A stretch of 64,000 nucleotides of DNA from Begonia masoniana. Taxonomy: Eukaryota; Streptophyta; Magnoliopsida; Cucurbitales; Begoniaceae. The DNA lies in NCBI GenBank assembly GCA_022432975.1, contig CM039509.1, positions 45,946,611-46,010,610 of the forward strand. Direction: 5' to 3'. Below are positions 22,293 through 36,019 of the stretch, one piece after another. The translations under genes and the position numbers were made by a program. The notes below the pieces were generated by a model. That model did not search any database. It was not told the origin of the DNA and saw nothing but the letters and a program-made list of their open reading frames with translations. How positions within the stretch are numbered: the first letter of the stretch is position 1; each line of letters opens with the position of its first letter.

Positions 22293-22964
22293 CTGGTTGC
22301 TGCGGGTGTCAGATGCTCGAATGTCCCTGAAATGCTCGGATCTGTAGTATGCATGAAGAGGTATTAAACAGCTGCAAATGTTAACTAATAAGTTGGTAAA
22401 AACAATCTGTTCCAAACTCATTCAACCCTTAGAAAACAACCAGTAAAAAAAATCTGTTCCAATCATTAAACCTTAGAAACAACGGTGGTTCATCCAACAA
22501 CAGTGAGTTTTTACCAAACATCATAACCCTCAACTTCAGTAAAAAACGCACGATTAAAACTTTCAAAGCTTGTTAGCAATAACAGATATTTAACCTTGAG
22601 TGGAAAAACATAAAGGAATTGGGAAGACGAAGTACTTCGATGGTGATTGTGACTGGACGAGCGAAATATGGAGAGAAAATAGAAAGAAAATGAACAACAA
22701 TGTTCACGTAGATGGAAGGAGAAATAGGTAGGTTTCTCAGCAAGTTAGTGCCAATTGGCAAGCTCCTTGGTTATCTCCCACCAACCTTAATTACCCTAAT
22801 TACCCTTCAATGCATTTCAACTTAGTGTTTTCGTTTAGTTACACATTAGTTAGTTCTCCACTAATTATTCAACAATCCAACCAAAACATTCCCTTGTATA
22901 AATAATATAAATCTCATTCAAATGATCGGAAAACTATTACATGGCTAAAAAATGCAGGGTGTTA

Positions 22965-23373
22965 CTTCCACCCACCTTAACAGAAATTTTGTCCCAAAAT
23001 GCCTAAGCGAATAGGTATAGACGATACTGGCTTTAACATCTGTTGTCTTTCCCACGTGGGGACTTCTCCACCTTGTGGTGCGCCATAAATTGTACCAGTG
23101 GAACCACTTGTTTCGCACTACTTTGAGTGACATATCCAATATGCGGTAGAGGTCTTTCTTCATATGGCAGCGTCGCATGATATCAAAGTCACCGGTTTCA
23201 CGATCTGAGTTGGATCTCGGACACATTTTTTCAGAATCGAAACATGGAAGACTGGGGACCCCATCATGACGCTGGCAACAGTGTGTGTAAGCATGTTTTC
23301 CACACGCTTCAGGATGGGAAAAAAGGGGCAATGAAGGGGCGGGCTGCTTTCTTACCGAATTCATTACGCCTTT
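22965..23373 (-). pseudogene. Ty3 pol C-terminal fragment, decayed
   Basis: Minus strand retains RILDMSLKVVRNK, a frameshifted CACGTGGGAAAGACA stretch (TWER-like position) and FGTKFLLRWVE, aligning with the post-integrase tail of plant chromoviruses (a chromodomain-like segment) seen better preserved at 42700-43090. It is cut by the gap at 23374. Confidence 0.65.
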
Positions 23374-23473
23374 NNNNNNNNNNNNNNNNNNNNNNNNNNN
23401 NNNNNNNNNNNNNNNNNNNNNNNNNNNNNNNNNNNNNNNNNNNNNNNNNNNNNNNNNNNNNNNNNNNNNNNNN
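23374..23473. other. Assembly gap (100 N)
   Basis: Exactly 100 N, a conventional placeholder for unknown length. The flanks are different LTR sequences, so the element at 20205 cannot be followed across. Confidence 1.
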
Positions 23474-25246
23474 TACTAACGTCTCGATCGTTTCCTCGCG
23501 CACCATTTTATATATTCCTATAAGGTTAAAGCACACATTCCAAGACCAAACTTAAAAAAAACATATAAACATACTTACATTTTATGCAGGATGTCCCGTG
23601 TGGTGTGCAGTCGAGCTTGCAGAACCTTTTTTCAAACCCCTGTCTCTGATCCATAAGTTTAGCGTCTCTAACACTTCCCTAATTTTCCTGTATTCTATTT
23701 TTATACTTCACTTAAAACTTTCAGCATACCGTTTTTAGCGAAATAAAAAAACCTTTTAATGTCGCAATCGAATCTAATTGAAATCGATGTAGTCTATGTT
23801 TATAAACTATTTAAAACAAAACTAAAACAATATAAAATAATTTAAAACAATTAAAAACTAAATAACAATCGGCGGAGGGCAAAATGGAAGAAGTTTGTTC
23901 TAAAACTGCGGCAACAAAAAAAAACAACAAAAAACTCCCAATCGCCATATGCAAAAACCAGAGGCGAACATTCTCCCTCAAAACGTGAATGATCCCTCAT
24001 CTCGTTCACCAGGCGATCGTCGCCACACGGTCTGGAAATTTTCCATAGCTTGCGCTCACTTGGTGACCCGAAGGTCGCCCCTCTTGGCGATCGGTCTCCA
24101 ACCCCTCTTCCACCCCCATTTTCTTCTTTCTTCTTTCCTTTTCCCTTCATCACTCTACTTCTTTTCTTCTCTTCTCTCTTGCACATACATAAACACTCTT
24201 TACCCAAATCACAAACTAAAACACTGCAACATCACTTCATTTCATCGACCAAATAAACAACTAAAAAAAATTAAACCCAATACATTTTATGAAAACGAAC
24301 TGCGTGATCTGTTTGAAAACCAAATTTTCCTTCTGCTAAACCACCAAGAAGTCTTAAAGCCTCACAGAACTCTTAACAAAATGTTTTATAAATTCAATGT
24401 CCAAAACATTTAAAAACCTCAAAACGTAACCTATCAACTAACTCACAATCAAACATCCTAAAATTTTAACTATACCAATGATTCATTTCAGTCTATCAGC
24501 TGCCCAAACATCCAAACCCTCAAAATACCTACGTATATCCCCACGGGTCAGGTAGCATCGCTGCGCAGCACACCCTCCCACGAGCCATTATCCTCAAACT
24601 GTCATCACTCCCTCGGGTGGATTGACTTGCCTCACCTAGTCAGATCACCTACACCATACAGACAATCTTATGAGATAACATCTCACAATCTCTTACGTAA
24701 TGCAAGTGCATGCTGTGCATCTGAGTCAGAATCATGCAACATTGTCTATCTTTACTTAGGTTGTCATCGCGATCTCAATACCCTAATAAGAGGGCATACT
24801 TGCTCTTTTGGACTACCTTTCCCCTAGAGGAGTGGGACACGCTTGCAAACACGCAAATCTTGTGCTAAGCCCACCTCGCAGACCATAACATACATCGGCA
24901 TATTAGATGTGTTCTTTGAACAGACCCGTAATCGTCCACACAATAGATAATGCCCCTTTCAGGCCCCATCGCCATTTTCTTTAGAACATAGTGCGTAAAT
25001 TCACTTTCATGCTCTTAAAATCGTGATGCGTGAACATTTTATAACTACTTTAACATGCATCATACGTACCATCAAAGACAAAAAGCAATTAAACATAACT
25101 ATGCAACAACTAAACCTAACTACCCAACAAAGCAATGTAAAACTCGTCACCACAACTCCTCGAGACTGCTTCGACGTACGGTGTAGGCCCCAATAGCCAG
25201 AGTTAATTCCAGACCTTACCTCGTGTCTTTGAAATCCAGCGCCGTC
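23474..25246 (-). mobile_element. Partial Ty3-type LTR (minus)
   Basis: Resembles the LTR pair at 25247 and 30842: GGAGGGCAAAATGG near 23873 parallels GGAGGGCAGAATCG near 25467. It has an intron-like module (24649-25219) and ends where the next LTR begins. No genes; apparent frames are LTR sequence. Confidence 0.55.
24649..25219 (-). other. Intron-like module of the partial LTR
   Basis: Minus strand: GAG/GTAAGG donor at 25219, hairpin GGCTATTGGGGCC and TACACC after it, acceptor GGTGTAG/GTGATC ending at 24649. Span 571 nt. Confidence 0.4.
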
Positions 25247-26216
25247 GGTAACACCCTAATACTGTACCCTATTTCCGTATATTTTTTCCATTTTATTACT
25301 TTTTACTTTCTATGCTTTAAAAATAAACTTAATGCAATCTAAACCGAGTTGAAATCAGAATTTAAGTCGGAATTAAAACTGAACTTTTAAAGCATTTAAA
25401 CAAAACCTTTAATAAATAATTAAAACTAAAACATTGAATACAACTTCAATAAACAATTAAAGAGGGAGGGCAGAATCGATTCTGCCCTCGTATGGAGCAG
25501 CGCTGTCAGTGTGCAGCGACCAGTCGCTGCACTTCGGCGCGCTGATCGCTATGCAAGTGATCACTGATCACTGCCTGTCGCTCGTCTCTTCACCAGCAGA
25601 GATCGATCGCTGCACCCAAGTGCAGCGATCCCTTACAGCAATCGATCGCTGCACACTGAGTCGCGCTCCATGCCTTCTTTTCTTTTTTTTTTTTTCTTTC
25701 TTCCTTCATTCGGTCCTTTCCTTTCTCACTATTGCTTCTCTGGAATTCCAGAGAGCATACACTTAAAACACAATCACAGGATCCGATTTCAAGACTAACA
25801 ACATATGCTTTTTTACAATTTTTTCATCATAGCCTAATATACTTATACTTATAACTTAGCTCAATCGACTGCAGCGGACTTTGCGAATCCAACTGCGTGT
25901 ATAGCTCTAAAAACTGAGCTATCCGTGACAACCTACACAACATTTCAAAACATTCATTTTTAACTTAACATTTAACCCACAGCGTTTTACATACATTACC
26001 AAACGTTATCTACCCCTATCCAGATTCCGCAACACCTAATATTTTCTATACAGTTCATCCAATCCAAACTATCACAGAACCCCCAAACCTTTACTACACC
26101 ACAGGGTCCAAACCGCGCCTCGACTCCTCAGACACCCCGCGGTCCATCTTCTTCAACCGATCATCCTCGTGTTGGAGGGATCGCATCCTCACTTTGTATA
26201 GGTCACCTACACCATA

Positions 26217-26746
26217 AAAATAGTCGTGAGCTTAAGGCTCAGTAGTCTACGTGAATGCATGCATCATGCCTTGCCGTTCGTACCAAACATGCTTCCTACC
26301 TTTTCGCTATTCATTCAATTCATTCATTTCTTTATAAACTCACCGGGGCTTCACTCTGCGCTAATAGGAAGCGGCCCTCCGCGATTGGATAGCCCCTCGT
26401 ATCTACCGGGGGAAGAACATGCATCCCCTGCAGCCATGTCTGAACACCGCCACCGCTCTGACCGACATTACAGATTACAGACGTCATTCTTTTCTTATCC
26501 TTTCCTTTATGAAAACATGCATCGAATTCCTTTTTTCTGCTTTTCAACCATATGCGGAACATGTCAATACTATAACATGAGCAGAGTATAAGCACACAAC
26601 GTAGGTACCATCAAGACTGTAAACAATCAACCTATAACGAATACCCGACCTACCCCACCAAAGCATTTAACACAATTCACATTCCTCGAACAACCTAAAA
26701 TCATATGGTGTAGGCCCATCGGCCAAAGCAAGACTCGAAGACTTAC
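26217..26746 (-). other. Intron-like module, 3' LTR of 25247-33344
   Basis: Minus strand: TAG/GTAAGT donor at 26746, hairpin GGCCGATGGGCC and TACACC after it, ACTGAGCCTTAAGCTCA hairpin with CTCAC box, acceptor GGTGTAG/GTGACC ending at 26217. Span 530 nt. Confidence 0.45.
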
Positions 26747-27304
26747 CTACGGCCGTAGCACCTGATCAGTCCACGAGCGCGTTCGTCGGGCCACACAAAA
26801 TTCATATTAAAAACAATTCGGCTTCTAACGCCAAATTTCAACCTTAACTACAGAATTCTCCTATTCCTCAAACTTATCAATTAAAGCCATTTAGAACGTC
26901 GCCTAATTGCTCGATAATCCAAATCCTCCATTTACAGTTGTTTTTTTTCCCAAAAACCCTAAATCTACTAATTTTTAACTTTTTCACAAATGATTTTTCT
27001 TCGTCCATACGCCAATACTTCGATATATACTAAGTGCAGGCTAACCTATTAATTACGAACCCTAATTCGCGTTTTCCGTCGAACCCTAATTGAAACCCTA
27101 CCCCTAAATCGAACCGCAAACTCGAAATAAACGCTCATAGATTGGAGCACATACCGATTACGAAAGAGGAGAAATGACGAAGAACGGAAGAAAAACGGGA
27201 AGACGGAGGTCGAACTTCGCTCGACGTCGGCGGCCGAGAGAATAGTTCCTTCTCTGTTCCGTGAGGCGCCATGGAGAAGAAGAAAATGGGGAGAGAAAAG
27301 ATTT

Positions 27305-27320
27305 TGTGTGATTTTATAAA
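27305..27320 (-). promoter_or_regulatory. TATA-like box of the 3' LTR
   Basis: Minus strand reads TTTTATAAAATCACACA, and the 5' LTR keeps the same at about 32932-32945. It lies about 410 bp from the LTR start and upstream (sense) of the intron-like module. Confidence 0.5.
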
Positions 27321-27728
27321 ATTGTTTGCAATTACCTTTTGCCCTTCTTACAGTTTTTATATTATTTCGTCCTTCGGTTCGTTAATCGTCCAGCTGTTGG
27401 GTTTGACTAAACCGCCTTATTCACCACAAGTCCAACTTAATATTTCGATAATAACACTGTCCGATCGCAACATCGACCCTCGTTTTACTATTTTTACGAA
27501 CTTGTCATTACTTTAACGAAAGACGTAATTACCTCGTAATATAACTTTAACATCCCAAAATTTCTCATAATTTCCCTTAAAATTCCTTATTATTCGTTAG
27601 GGTCATAATGAACGCTTTCTTTTCGGAAGTGGACCTTATTTGCGATATTTACAAAAATGCCATTTAAATAACTAATTATCATATATATTATTTAAATCCA
27701 AACAATCCCGTACAGCCGGATATTACCA

Positions 27729-29559
27729 TTCGACCCTCCTATTCAGAACTTTTGTCCACAAAATTTGACCAGCTTATGGTCCTTGATATTAACGTCCTCA
27801 CGTCTTGAGCATAACTGTCGATTTATTGTCGGGACTCAACGCCATCCTTCCTATCGTGGTTCTAACCAAAACTCTTCACTATACTCCCATATTGGCCTTA
27901 ATTCATTTCCCCCACTTTCGATTTGATCTTACCACCTCACTCAGTATTAACATATCAAATTCTAATTCTCAAATCAATGACTCATCGCATATGTGTCACT
28001 ATCATATTTGCCCCTCATCAACTTTTGACTCTCCCCGAATCATCTCCCGATACATCTCCGAGCTTACAACCTCAAATTTCTCGTTTTCCCTTGGCGTCCT
28101 TCCTAGCCGTTCACACTCAGGTAGAGCTACGTCCAAGCTTCCTACGCCAGCCCAAATTGATGCCTACACTTCCATCACACTTTGGGTCGAACCCAATTTC
28201 ACAGAATCCCAACGACTCTATCTACAGTCGGGATGAACACCAACTAAACTTTTACATTAACCTCATAACCTACGCCTTACTTTCAACGGGTCCTAACACT
28301 TAATTGCCTACGTATCCAAATCTTACCACGTTCCTAAGCCTCACAATCAAACATTCTCTAACGTGTAACTTGTCACCAACTGACCCAAGCACCGTTGGTT
28401 CTATATATTAGTCACCCAAACGTTAAAACCTTTCACAACTTTATTATTGTCTCCCGAAATTGTCTCTATCTCAATCCTTGAATTCACTCCAATTCTACGC
28501 TTATTATCTAACCATCCCCCTAGTCAACAATACCTCCTGACCACTTACTAATTCGCCAGTTCTTTTCAGGGAGGATTTCACATTTAAATTTCACACTTTT
28601 TGTACTCCGCGACACTATGGGGGGTTTCCCACCAAATTTCTTATTAACATCGCTTCCATTCTAGCTTCGTCCTTGCATTCTTCCTGACTGTTTTGGAACT
28701 AACAGTCTCATACTACTTACTTACTTTTACACTCTTTGGTCCCATCTCGATTCTCGATTAACTCTGAGGGCCATACATTCCAAAATCCCACCCTTGATGT
28801 GCCTATCTGCACGTTCTAACCTAAGTTATCGCTGTAATTATTGGGTCCGTGACCTTGCCAAACACACTTGACCCTAGAACTCTCTCCAACTTAGCCTCAC
28901 TTCTATGCTTACTTATAGGTTTTAGTGAAAACTCCGTTCCTTTATTCTAAAATTCACAATTCCACAATTTGCAGGCCTTAAACGCCACCTATACTCCAAT
29001 CTTAACATCTCATTTAATCCCACCACTCTCGTTGTTACTTCTTTCCTAATTTCACAAAGGACTACTTGAATCTACTACTTATCTTACCACTTGTCGGTCT
29101 CCTCCGCGTCAGGTTTCTAAACTATTCTCTCACATTATCCTAAGTTTAGCTCTTGATATTCTATCTTCATCTAGGAGGATCCCTTAATTAGGTCATATCT
29201 AAACCTTCATCTTTTCGTGTTATTCGATCCTAATACACTCCAACTGGGTTGCAAATCCAAGCCACGTTCTACCTATTTGAAAGCCTATCTCTTAGGAGCG
29301 CATTTACCTCTAATTGGTACTAACCTCTAGGTGTGCAAACTCCGTGATTAATTAACTAATTATACTAATGTATAATTATACTTCTATAGTTTGTCCTTAT
29401 TGTCCTATGTAGTCTATGGTTTTCTCACTCCTCTCGAGGTTCCACTAAAATCCGTCTTTACCCCACTATCTAGTTTCTCTTTACTTTTCTATGTTTAGTC
29501 ATATATTTATTTTATCATCTGCATATTTGGCATACAGGTCAAATTTTTTTGTTTAAACA
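27729..29559 (-). other. Unassigned interior of the Ty3 element
   Basis: About 1.8 kb of AC-rich sequence between the 3' LTR and the gag relic. I could not match it to RT, RNase H or integrase in any frame. The frames at 27805-28303 lack recognisable domains. It may be non-coding 3' interior or sequence too corrupted to read. Confidence 0.4.
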
Positions 29560-30600
29560 ATACTCACTTGCAAGCGGGCCCCCATTTTGGCGTCCGCAGG
29601 CTCAATGAAAGTGAAGCCCCTCCAGGAACACCTTTCTTTGATCGTGCCCTTTGATTTCTGCCTGGTTGATTTCGGTTCACAACGGCATTCATGAAATAGT
29701 AGGCCACTTTCTCCACCCGTTAACACCTATTGGTAAGCATCAGACACGTACCGGAGTGCGTGCTTCGGCACTGCGGCACTAAGCCTTTTTGAACACTCTT
29801 GGACTGCTTTCCTTTTCCCCGCTCCCGCCTTAACCACCGTAAGGGCCTCTTCTCTCTACTCCTCTGTTGTTGTGACGGTCGTTGTTCATTCAATTGCCCG
29901 TCTCGATCCTTTGACTGAGGCTGACTTCCCCGAATAAACCTTTGGCTGTCTCCTCGCCTAGCACAAGTCGCTCTAGCAGCACATCGATATCCAACGCCTT
30001 GCCCGTAACTTCGAAAGGGCACTTATAATCCTGAGACATAACGTCATCCGAATCTCAGGATTAAGTCCCGCCATAAACTGTTGTAGACCTTCTCCTCGTT
30101 AATCGCTGACAAGACGTGGGGCAAATCGTGATAAGGCCTCAAACATTCGTATGTACACGTTAACCGAGCCCGTCTGCTTTAACTGCGGTGAATCATTCCT
30201 CTTTGCCCCCTCACTGTGCGGACTTGTAAGTATTAATCAAAGAATACAAACTTACCGATCCCCAATCATAACTTGATACATCCGTAGCGCTTGATCGAGT
30301 CCCCCCAGAAACGGCATCCAAACGCTAGTGAAAAGTGGCATAAGCCACCTTGCTCCGTTTTTTTTGCCAACCTCTTGCGTCATCCCTATCCTCCACATCG
30401 GTCCACTCCTCCCCTAAGTCGGATCCGTTGACTGGCCATCGATACTGGAGGTCGCAAAGTCATTGGAGACTCTGCTCGCCTGATTATTGGGCACTACCAC
30501 TCCTAGCTCTTTGATTCTCTCGCTGTTTCTCTCCTCTATTTCTGAATACCGCTATCTGCTGTGGCTTGCCTGGGCCATATTGCTAGGACTGGCGGTCTAA
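29560..30600 (-). pseudogene. Ty3 gag relic
   Basis: Minus strand starts MAQASHSR near 30583. After frameshifts it shows YIRMFEALSRFAPRLVSD at about 30060-30150, the standard retrotransposon gag core. It then has an arginine-, glutamine- and serine-rich tail and a CX2C-type zinc-knuckle remnant (VPQCRSTHSGTCLMLTNRC near 29725). Several frame breaks; not functional. Confidence 0.65.
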
Positions 30601-31809
30601 TTCAAAAAAAAAAAAAAAAAAAATTCATAAACGATCCGTCGCGTCATCTCTAATGATCCCTTCCTCGAACCATACTTATAAACTCCTAATAAAAAAACAT
30701 TTACAACAATAGCCCTAGTAAAAAAATCAAATAAAACAATAAACAGACTTAACAGTTATAGAAGGTTCCCGCAGTAGTGGCTGTGCAGTCGAGCGTCTAC
30801 AGAAACGTTGGTTTAAAACCCGGGGTCTCTGCTACCATAACTGTAACCCCCTAAACTGTACCGTCGATATTCCGCGTATAATTTTTTTCATTTTATACTT
30901 TTTTACTTTTCTATGCTTTAAATAAAACTTAATGCGAAATCTAACCGAAGTTTGCAATCAGAATTTCAGGTCGGACTTAAAAACTGAACTTTAAAAGCAG
31001 TTAAAACAACCTTTATAATAAGTAAACGAAAACATTTATAAAACTTATAACAATTAACAAGAAGGGAGGCAGAATCGTAATTCTGCCCTCGTGAATGGAG
31101 CACGCTCGGTCGCGCAGCATGCAGCTTTGACGCTGCATGCCTGCAGTGTGGCATTGGACCATTCTCGCCACAAAGCCGCGATCCCTACAGAAATCGCTCG
31201 CTGCAAACGCTGATGCATCCGCCCCCCCCCACCACCCCCGCGTCCATTCCTCTCTTTCTTTTTTTTTTTTTTCTTTCTATTCCTTCATTCTATTCTGCCT
31301 TTCCTTTTCTGCCTATTGCTCTCCTGGAATTCCAGAGAGCATACACTTACACACAATCACCGGATCCGATTTCGAGACTAACACATATCCTTTTTACCAA
31401 TTTTTCATTCAATACCTAATTACTTATACTTATAATTATGGGCTCAATCGACTGGCGCGGACTGCGAAATCACTGTCGTGGATAGCTCTAAACTGAGCTT
31501 ACTCCACAACCTACAACAACATTTCAAAAACTTTTCTTTTAACCTTAACATTTAACCAAAGCCCGTTTTGTTGTTTTTACATACAATTACCAAACGTTAT
31601 CTACCCCTATCCCGATCCAAACAACCTAAATATGTTCTATACAGTTCATCATCAATCCAAAATATCCCGAAGAACCCCAAAACCTTTACATACACCACCA
31701 CGGGTCAAAACGACGCCTCGACTACTCCACCCACTCCCTGGGCCATCTTCTGCAACCCGAGTCATGCCTCGGGTGCGGGATCTCATCCTCACCTGTGTAG
31801 AGAGTCACA

Positions 31810-32357
31810 CTACACCATAACTAGTCGTGGAGCTTAAGGCTCATAAGTCTACGTGATTCATGCATGCATTGGCGTTTGCCTTTTCGTAAACATGCTTCCA
31901 CCTTTCGCTATTCATTTCATTTCATTTCATTTCATTCTAAACGTCACCGGGCTTCAGCTCTCGCTAATAGGAGCCGCACATCCGGCGTGATAGCCCCTCG
32001 CTACCGTGGGGAAGAACATGCCCCCTTTCAAGCCATGTCTGAACCACCCGCCACCGCTCATGACCAGACAGATTACAGATTACAGACATTCATTACTTTT
32101 CATTATCTTTTCCTTTTAATGAAACATGCTACAAACTTCCTTTTTCAGGCTTTTAGAAACCATGATGCGTGAACATGTGCAAATACTAGACGGAAGCAGA
32201 GTATACAAACAACGATGTAACATCAAACGGTAAACAAGCAACCTATAAACTCACAATACCTACGCCCAACCAAAGCAATTTAAACAACATACCAGTTCCC
32301 GAACACCTAAAATCATATGGTGTATGCCATCGGGGCCACACAAGCGCGAAGACTTAC
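31810..32357 (-). other. Intron-like module, 5' LTR of 25247-33344
   Basis: Minus strand: CAG/GTAAGT donor at 32357, hairpin GGCCCCGATGGC then TACACC, AGCTTAAGGCT-like stem, acceptor region TGGTGTAG near 31810 with an extra base. Span about 548 nt. Confidence 0.4.
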
Positions 32358-33344
32358 CTGACGCCGTTAGCCGATTCATCCACCACGGCGTCGTTCGGCT
32401 GGGGCCAAAGACACAACAGTGGTCATAGTTAAAAACCAAGTCGAGCTTCTAAACGTCCCAAATTTCAAACCTTAACTAAAGAATTTCTCCTAATTCCTCC
32501 AAATTAGCTATTCCGCATTTAAACGTCGACTATGCTCGATAATCCAAAATCCTCCATTTACGAGTTTTTCCCAGAAAAAACCGAAAATCTACATAAATTT
32601 TGAACTTTTTCAACAAATGATTTTTTCTTCGTCCAATACGTCCAAATACGTCGATATATACTTAATCAAGGCTACCCGTATTCATTACACCCTAATTCGG
32701 TTTTTCCGCGAACCTAAGTGAAACCCTAACCCTAAATCGAACCGAACCTTCGAAATAACTCTCGAAGATTGGAGCTACATACCGAGAGAGCGAGAGAGGA
32801 AGAAATGACGAAGAACGGAAAAAGGGAAGAACGGAGTCGGATCTTCGATCGGCGTCGGCGGCCCGGAGAAGAGTTTCTTCTCTGTTCGTGAACGCCAGGG
32901 AAAGAAGAGAAGGGGAAGAAGAGTTTGTGTGATTTTATAAAATTGATTTGCAAATTACCATTTTGCCCTTCTCAGTTTTTATATTAGTTTCCTCGTCCTT
33001 CGGTTCTGAATCGTCCAGCTGTTTGGTTTGACTAAACCTCCTTATTCACCAACAAGTCCAACTTAATATTTCGGATTTAATAAACTGTCCGTGCGCAATC
33101 GGACCTCGTTTACTATTTTTACGAAAACGTTCAATTACTTTACGAAAGACGTAATTACTCGGAATAATCACGTTTAACTCCGAAAATTCTCATAATTTCC
33201 TTAAAATTCTTATTATTCGTTAGGTCATAATGACGCTTCTTTTCGTGAAATGGACTATTGACATATTTTCAAAAAGTGCCATTTTAATACATAATATTGC
33301 CATATAAGATCATTAAATCCCAAAAATCCGTACAGCCGATATAC

Positions 33345-36019
33345 AGGACCCATGTTCCACCCCCAACTCACCCCAACCGGAGAACGAATTTGTCCCTCGG
33401 TCTCTCCTGCAGCGCAGCCCGTTATCAACCATAATTGATTATTGGCGGCAAACATCCCGTATTCTCAATCCAACGCGGTCGTTCTTTCAACCACCCGTGA
33501 TCAATTATTGGCTGATCACAGTGCAACGCAGGATAACTGTGGACCATTTTGGGAGTGGTCCCTTGCTTTCGTGCCCTAGGTAAAGTGGCCGCTCACCCTC
33601 CTTTTTTGTTTTCGCACCACCTTCGCTTTCTCAAACTCTCTAAACCCTCTCGCCACTATTATCTTGCTCTGTAGAATTTTCATTGTATAAGCGACGATAT
33701 GGATTCGGATTCACTTAGAGCAGTTGGATTTAGACGAGCTAACAACTGTTTTGCCATGTGATATGATTGGTATTCTCGCATGCCACTCCTGCATATGGTG
33801 ATCTTCGAGCATTCGATCACTAGATGGAATAAGAATCAAAATGCTTCGAGACCTTTAGAACTCTAGATGATGAGCTTCGCATACCGGCCCGTTCGACGTG
33901 ATGAGGTTTGGAAAACATACCGTAGATAAGAATCTTCATCGAGTTTTTTTTTAGAAACAATAGAGTTATTTAAAGGATATTAAGCGACAATAGTTGAATA
34001 TTCTTTCAAAAATTAGTTATAAGATCAAATTTCTCAAAGTGACAACGGCGACTAACGGCCGGAGTGTGAAGAGGTGAGAGTGGCGAATGATGCTTCTCAA
34101 TTGCAAACGCTTACTTTCAAATAAAGAGTTTGATCGATTCTCACAGTTGTTCGGGAAAATTGCAAATGCCACGTTAGGAGCAAATGATGGCAGATCAGTA
34201 TATTGGAGTAGGGTTTCAAAAGTCAATCTATGTGGCAAATCGCTTCCATGCGGAACAGTGAGAAATGATTTTGACGGTTAATATTACACAAGTATTGCTA
34301 GAAGAGCCAGAATCATAGTTCAAACAATAACGAAGGCAAGGCGACGACCAATACAAGCTAGTCTGGTCGTAACACCACAGAAATAATGTAGATCACTCGG
34401 GTAGCACATTAAAATCATACTACGGATAATGTTACGATCGCGCCCTGCAATCTCTCGCTAACAGGGACGATTCGCTATGCGAAGCAACAAACCAAAATTA
34501 TCGACATAGTGTTGCTTGTTTATATTTCGAGAACCTTAATAACAGGAAGGGAAAATGGAAGAATAAAAATAGAAAATGGTTAAGAAGATAAGAAGGGATG
34601 TTACTAGGTTAAGTGGAGAGGGTGGTGAGTTGGGCTAACCCCAGAGATTCGTGTGAATTGAAGGGTACCTTGCGAGCCGTAACGTTCATTGTGCTACGCG
34701 AAAACCCTTTGCGACGAAGAGATTCCAGCAACATGATGAAAGGGCCCTTGAAATCTGTTTCTTTCTTTTCCTTCCACAGAAGAGACCGCCGGAAGGGGCG
34801 AGGTCGATGTGCCCTATGGCTGGACCAAAGGAATCCACAGTTCCTTTGGATGAAACATCCTTGTGTACAAGGAGTTCACAGCATTGAGCTTAGTTTGGCC
34901 ACCCTTCTTCTGCTTCCATTCCTTATGGATTCAGAGAGAATGTGATTAATAATAGTTCATCCAAGTACCGGTTCTTGGAAACATTTGGTTTCAGCCAAGT
35001 GCAAGCAACGCGACAACAGAGCACCAAAACCTCAACAAAGAATATAACTTTTTTTCCAAAATATTCTCAAAAGTTGATGTGTACCAATCGTTTGAGAGCA
35101 GACTCTTATAGCCTTGAAAGTCGATGTGTCAGAAGGAAAGAAAATGAAAAGGAGAACGCAGCTCAAACAGAGGCCGTTGGAGCTCAGCAAAGAATGGCCG
35201 TTGGTGATGTGGATCTGGTCGCGTTGTCTTTCAGTCGAAGGCTTTCCTCCTTCAAATGGCAGTCCTTCACCGAAGCACTTCTCTTTATGGGCTGCTAATT
35301 TGGATTGGAATGGGGCTTCCTCAAATGACCTTCCCTCATATTGAATTGGGCTTCTTTCTTCTTCATCTTAGGCTTAGTTGCTTCTTTAATTATGGCTTCT
35401 ATTTGTGGGCTAATGAAATAGGCCATTTTCTACCGCTACTGGATTGACTACCAATTGCTTTTGGGCCATCTTGCTCTTTTGGGCTTTGAGTGATCAACTC
35501 CTCTTTAATTACCAAGCTCTATTAGAATCACCTACACAATCAACACACTTGTTAGAATATATATCGGTGGACACTTACCTCGTGTGACAACGTGATCCTC
35601 GGGATCCAAAGCGTATCAGATGGGGGATGATTCATGGTATGCCAAATACTGTATATGTGTCATGCTTACAGAGCAGGTTTGGCGCAGTACGATTGCCCTG
35701 TTATTTGTTTTGTGTTGTCTCTTAATGCTCGTGTCCCTGCAACTTTACTCCACAACTAGCCGTCAGTCTTAAGTCACCGATGGGAATATATACTCATGTG
35801 TGTTTCCACTGTCCAAAAGAGTGGACGGATCACCAAGTGGCGTGGTTCTTCTTCATATTTGAATCGAGATCTAACACTGGATCTGAGAGCCCGTGACATT
35901 ATTTCGATTGACAAAATGTAAATACATTTCCAATTGTTATTTCAAAATATGAGTGTTGGTAATTATATGTTTTATGTTGACTATGTTTTTCTTTTCAATT
36001 ATTAGTTGGTGTATTATCC
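33345..36019. other. Region without a recognised gene
   Basis: Mixed-composition DNA between two LTR elements. Frames such as 34613-34945, 34942-35298 and 35256-35447 are open but show no domain, biased composition or conserved motif that I recognise. TGTTACGATCGCGCCC near 34431 could be another LTR terminus. Confidence 0.4.

Larger units (their letters stand above)
20205..22964 (-). mobile_element. 3' LTR of a minus-strand Ty3 element
   Basis: + strand begins TGTGACAGCCCC and ends GCAGGGTGTTAC. It is followed on the right by a purine tract on the minus strand (AAGGTGGGTGGAAG, + 22965-22979) and by the decayed end of pol, which marks it as a 3' LTR. It carries the intron-like module (21764-22292) and a TGACGTCA cluster (perfect sites at 20560, 20603, 20651, 20744, 20764, 20844). 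It truncates the hAT element on its left. The 5' LTR would lie beyond the assembly gap. Confidence 0.8.
25247..33344 (-). mobile_element. Ty3 LTR retrotransposon, minus strand, internally deleted
   Basis: Two diverged LTRs of about 2.5 kb (25247-27728 and 30842-33344) flank about 3.1 kb. Both + left ends read like TGTAACACCCTAATACTGTA; both contain the CAGAATCG...CTGCCCTCG hairpin and the intron-like module. The right LTR has a primer-site complement beside it (CTCTGCTACCATAA, about 30827-30840, matching the tRNA-iMet site with changes), so it is the 5' LTR. Gag remains next to it; RT and integrase were not found. Dense single-base indels separate the LTRs, which could be age or poor consensus. 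Confidence 0.7.

Noticed and set aside
23949..24413. 154-residue frame after the gap
   Set aside because: LTR-like sequence with no domain; the neighbouring LTR copies do not conserve it.
34613..35447. Three moderate frames (110, 118 and 63 residues)
   Set aside because: No recognisable domain, no splice or promoter logic; cannot be supported as a gene.
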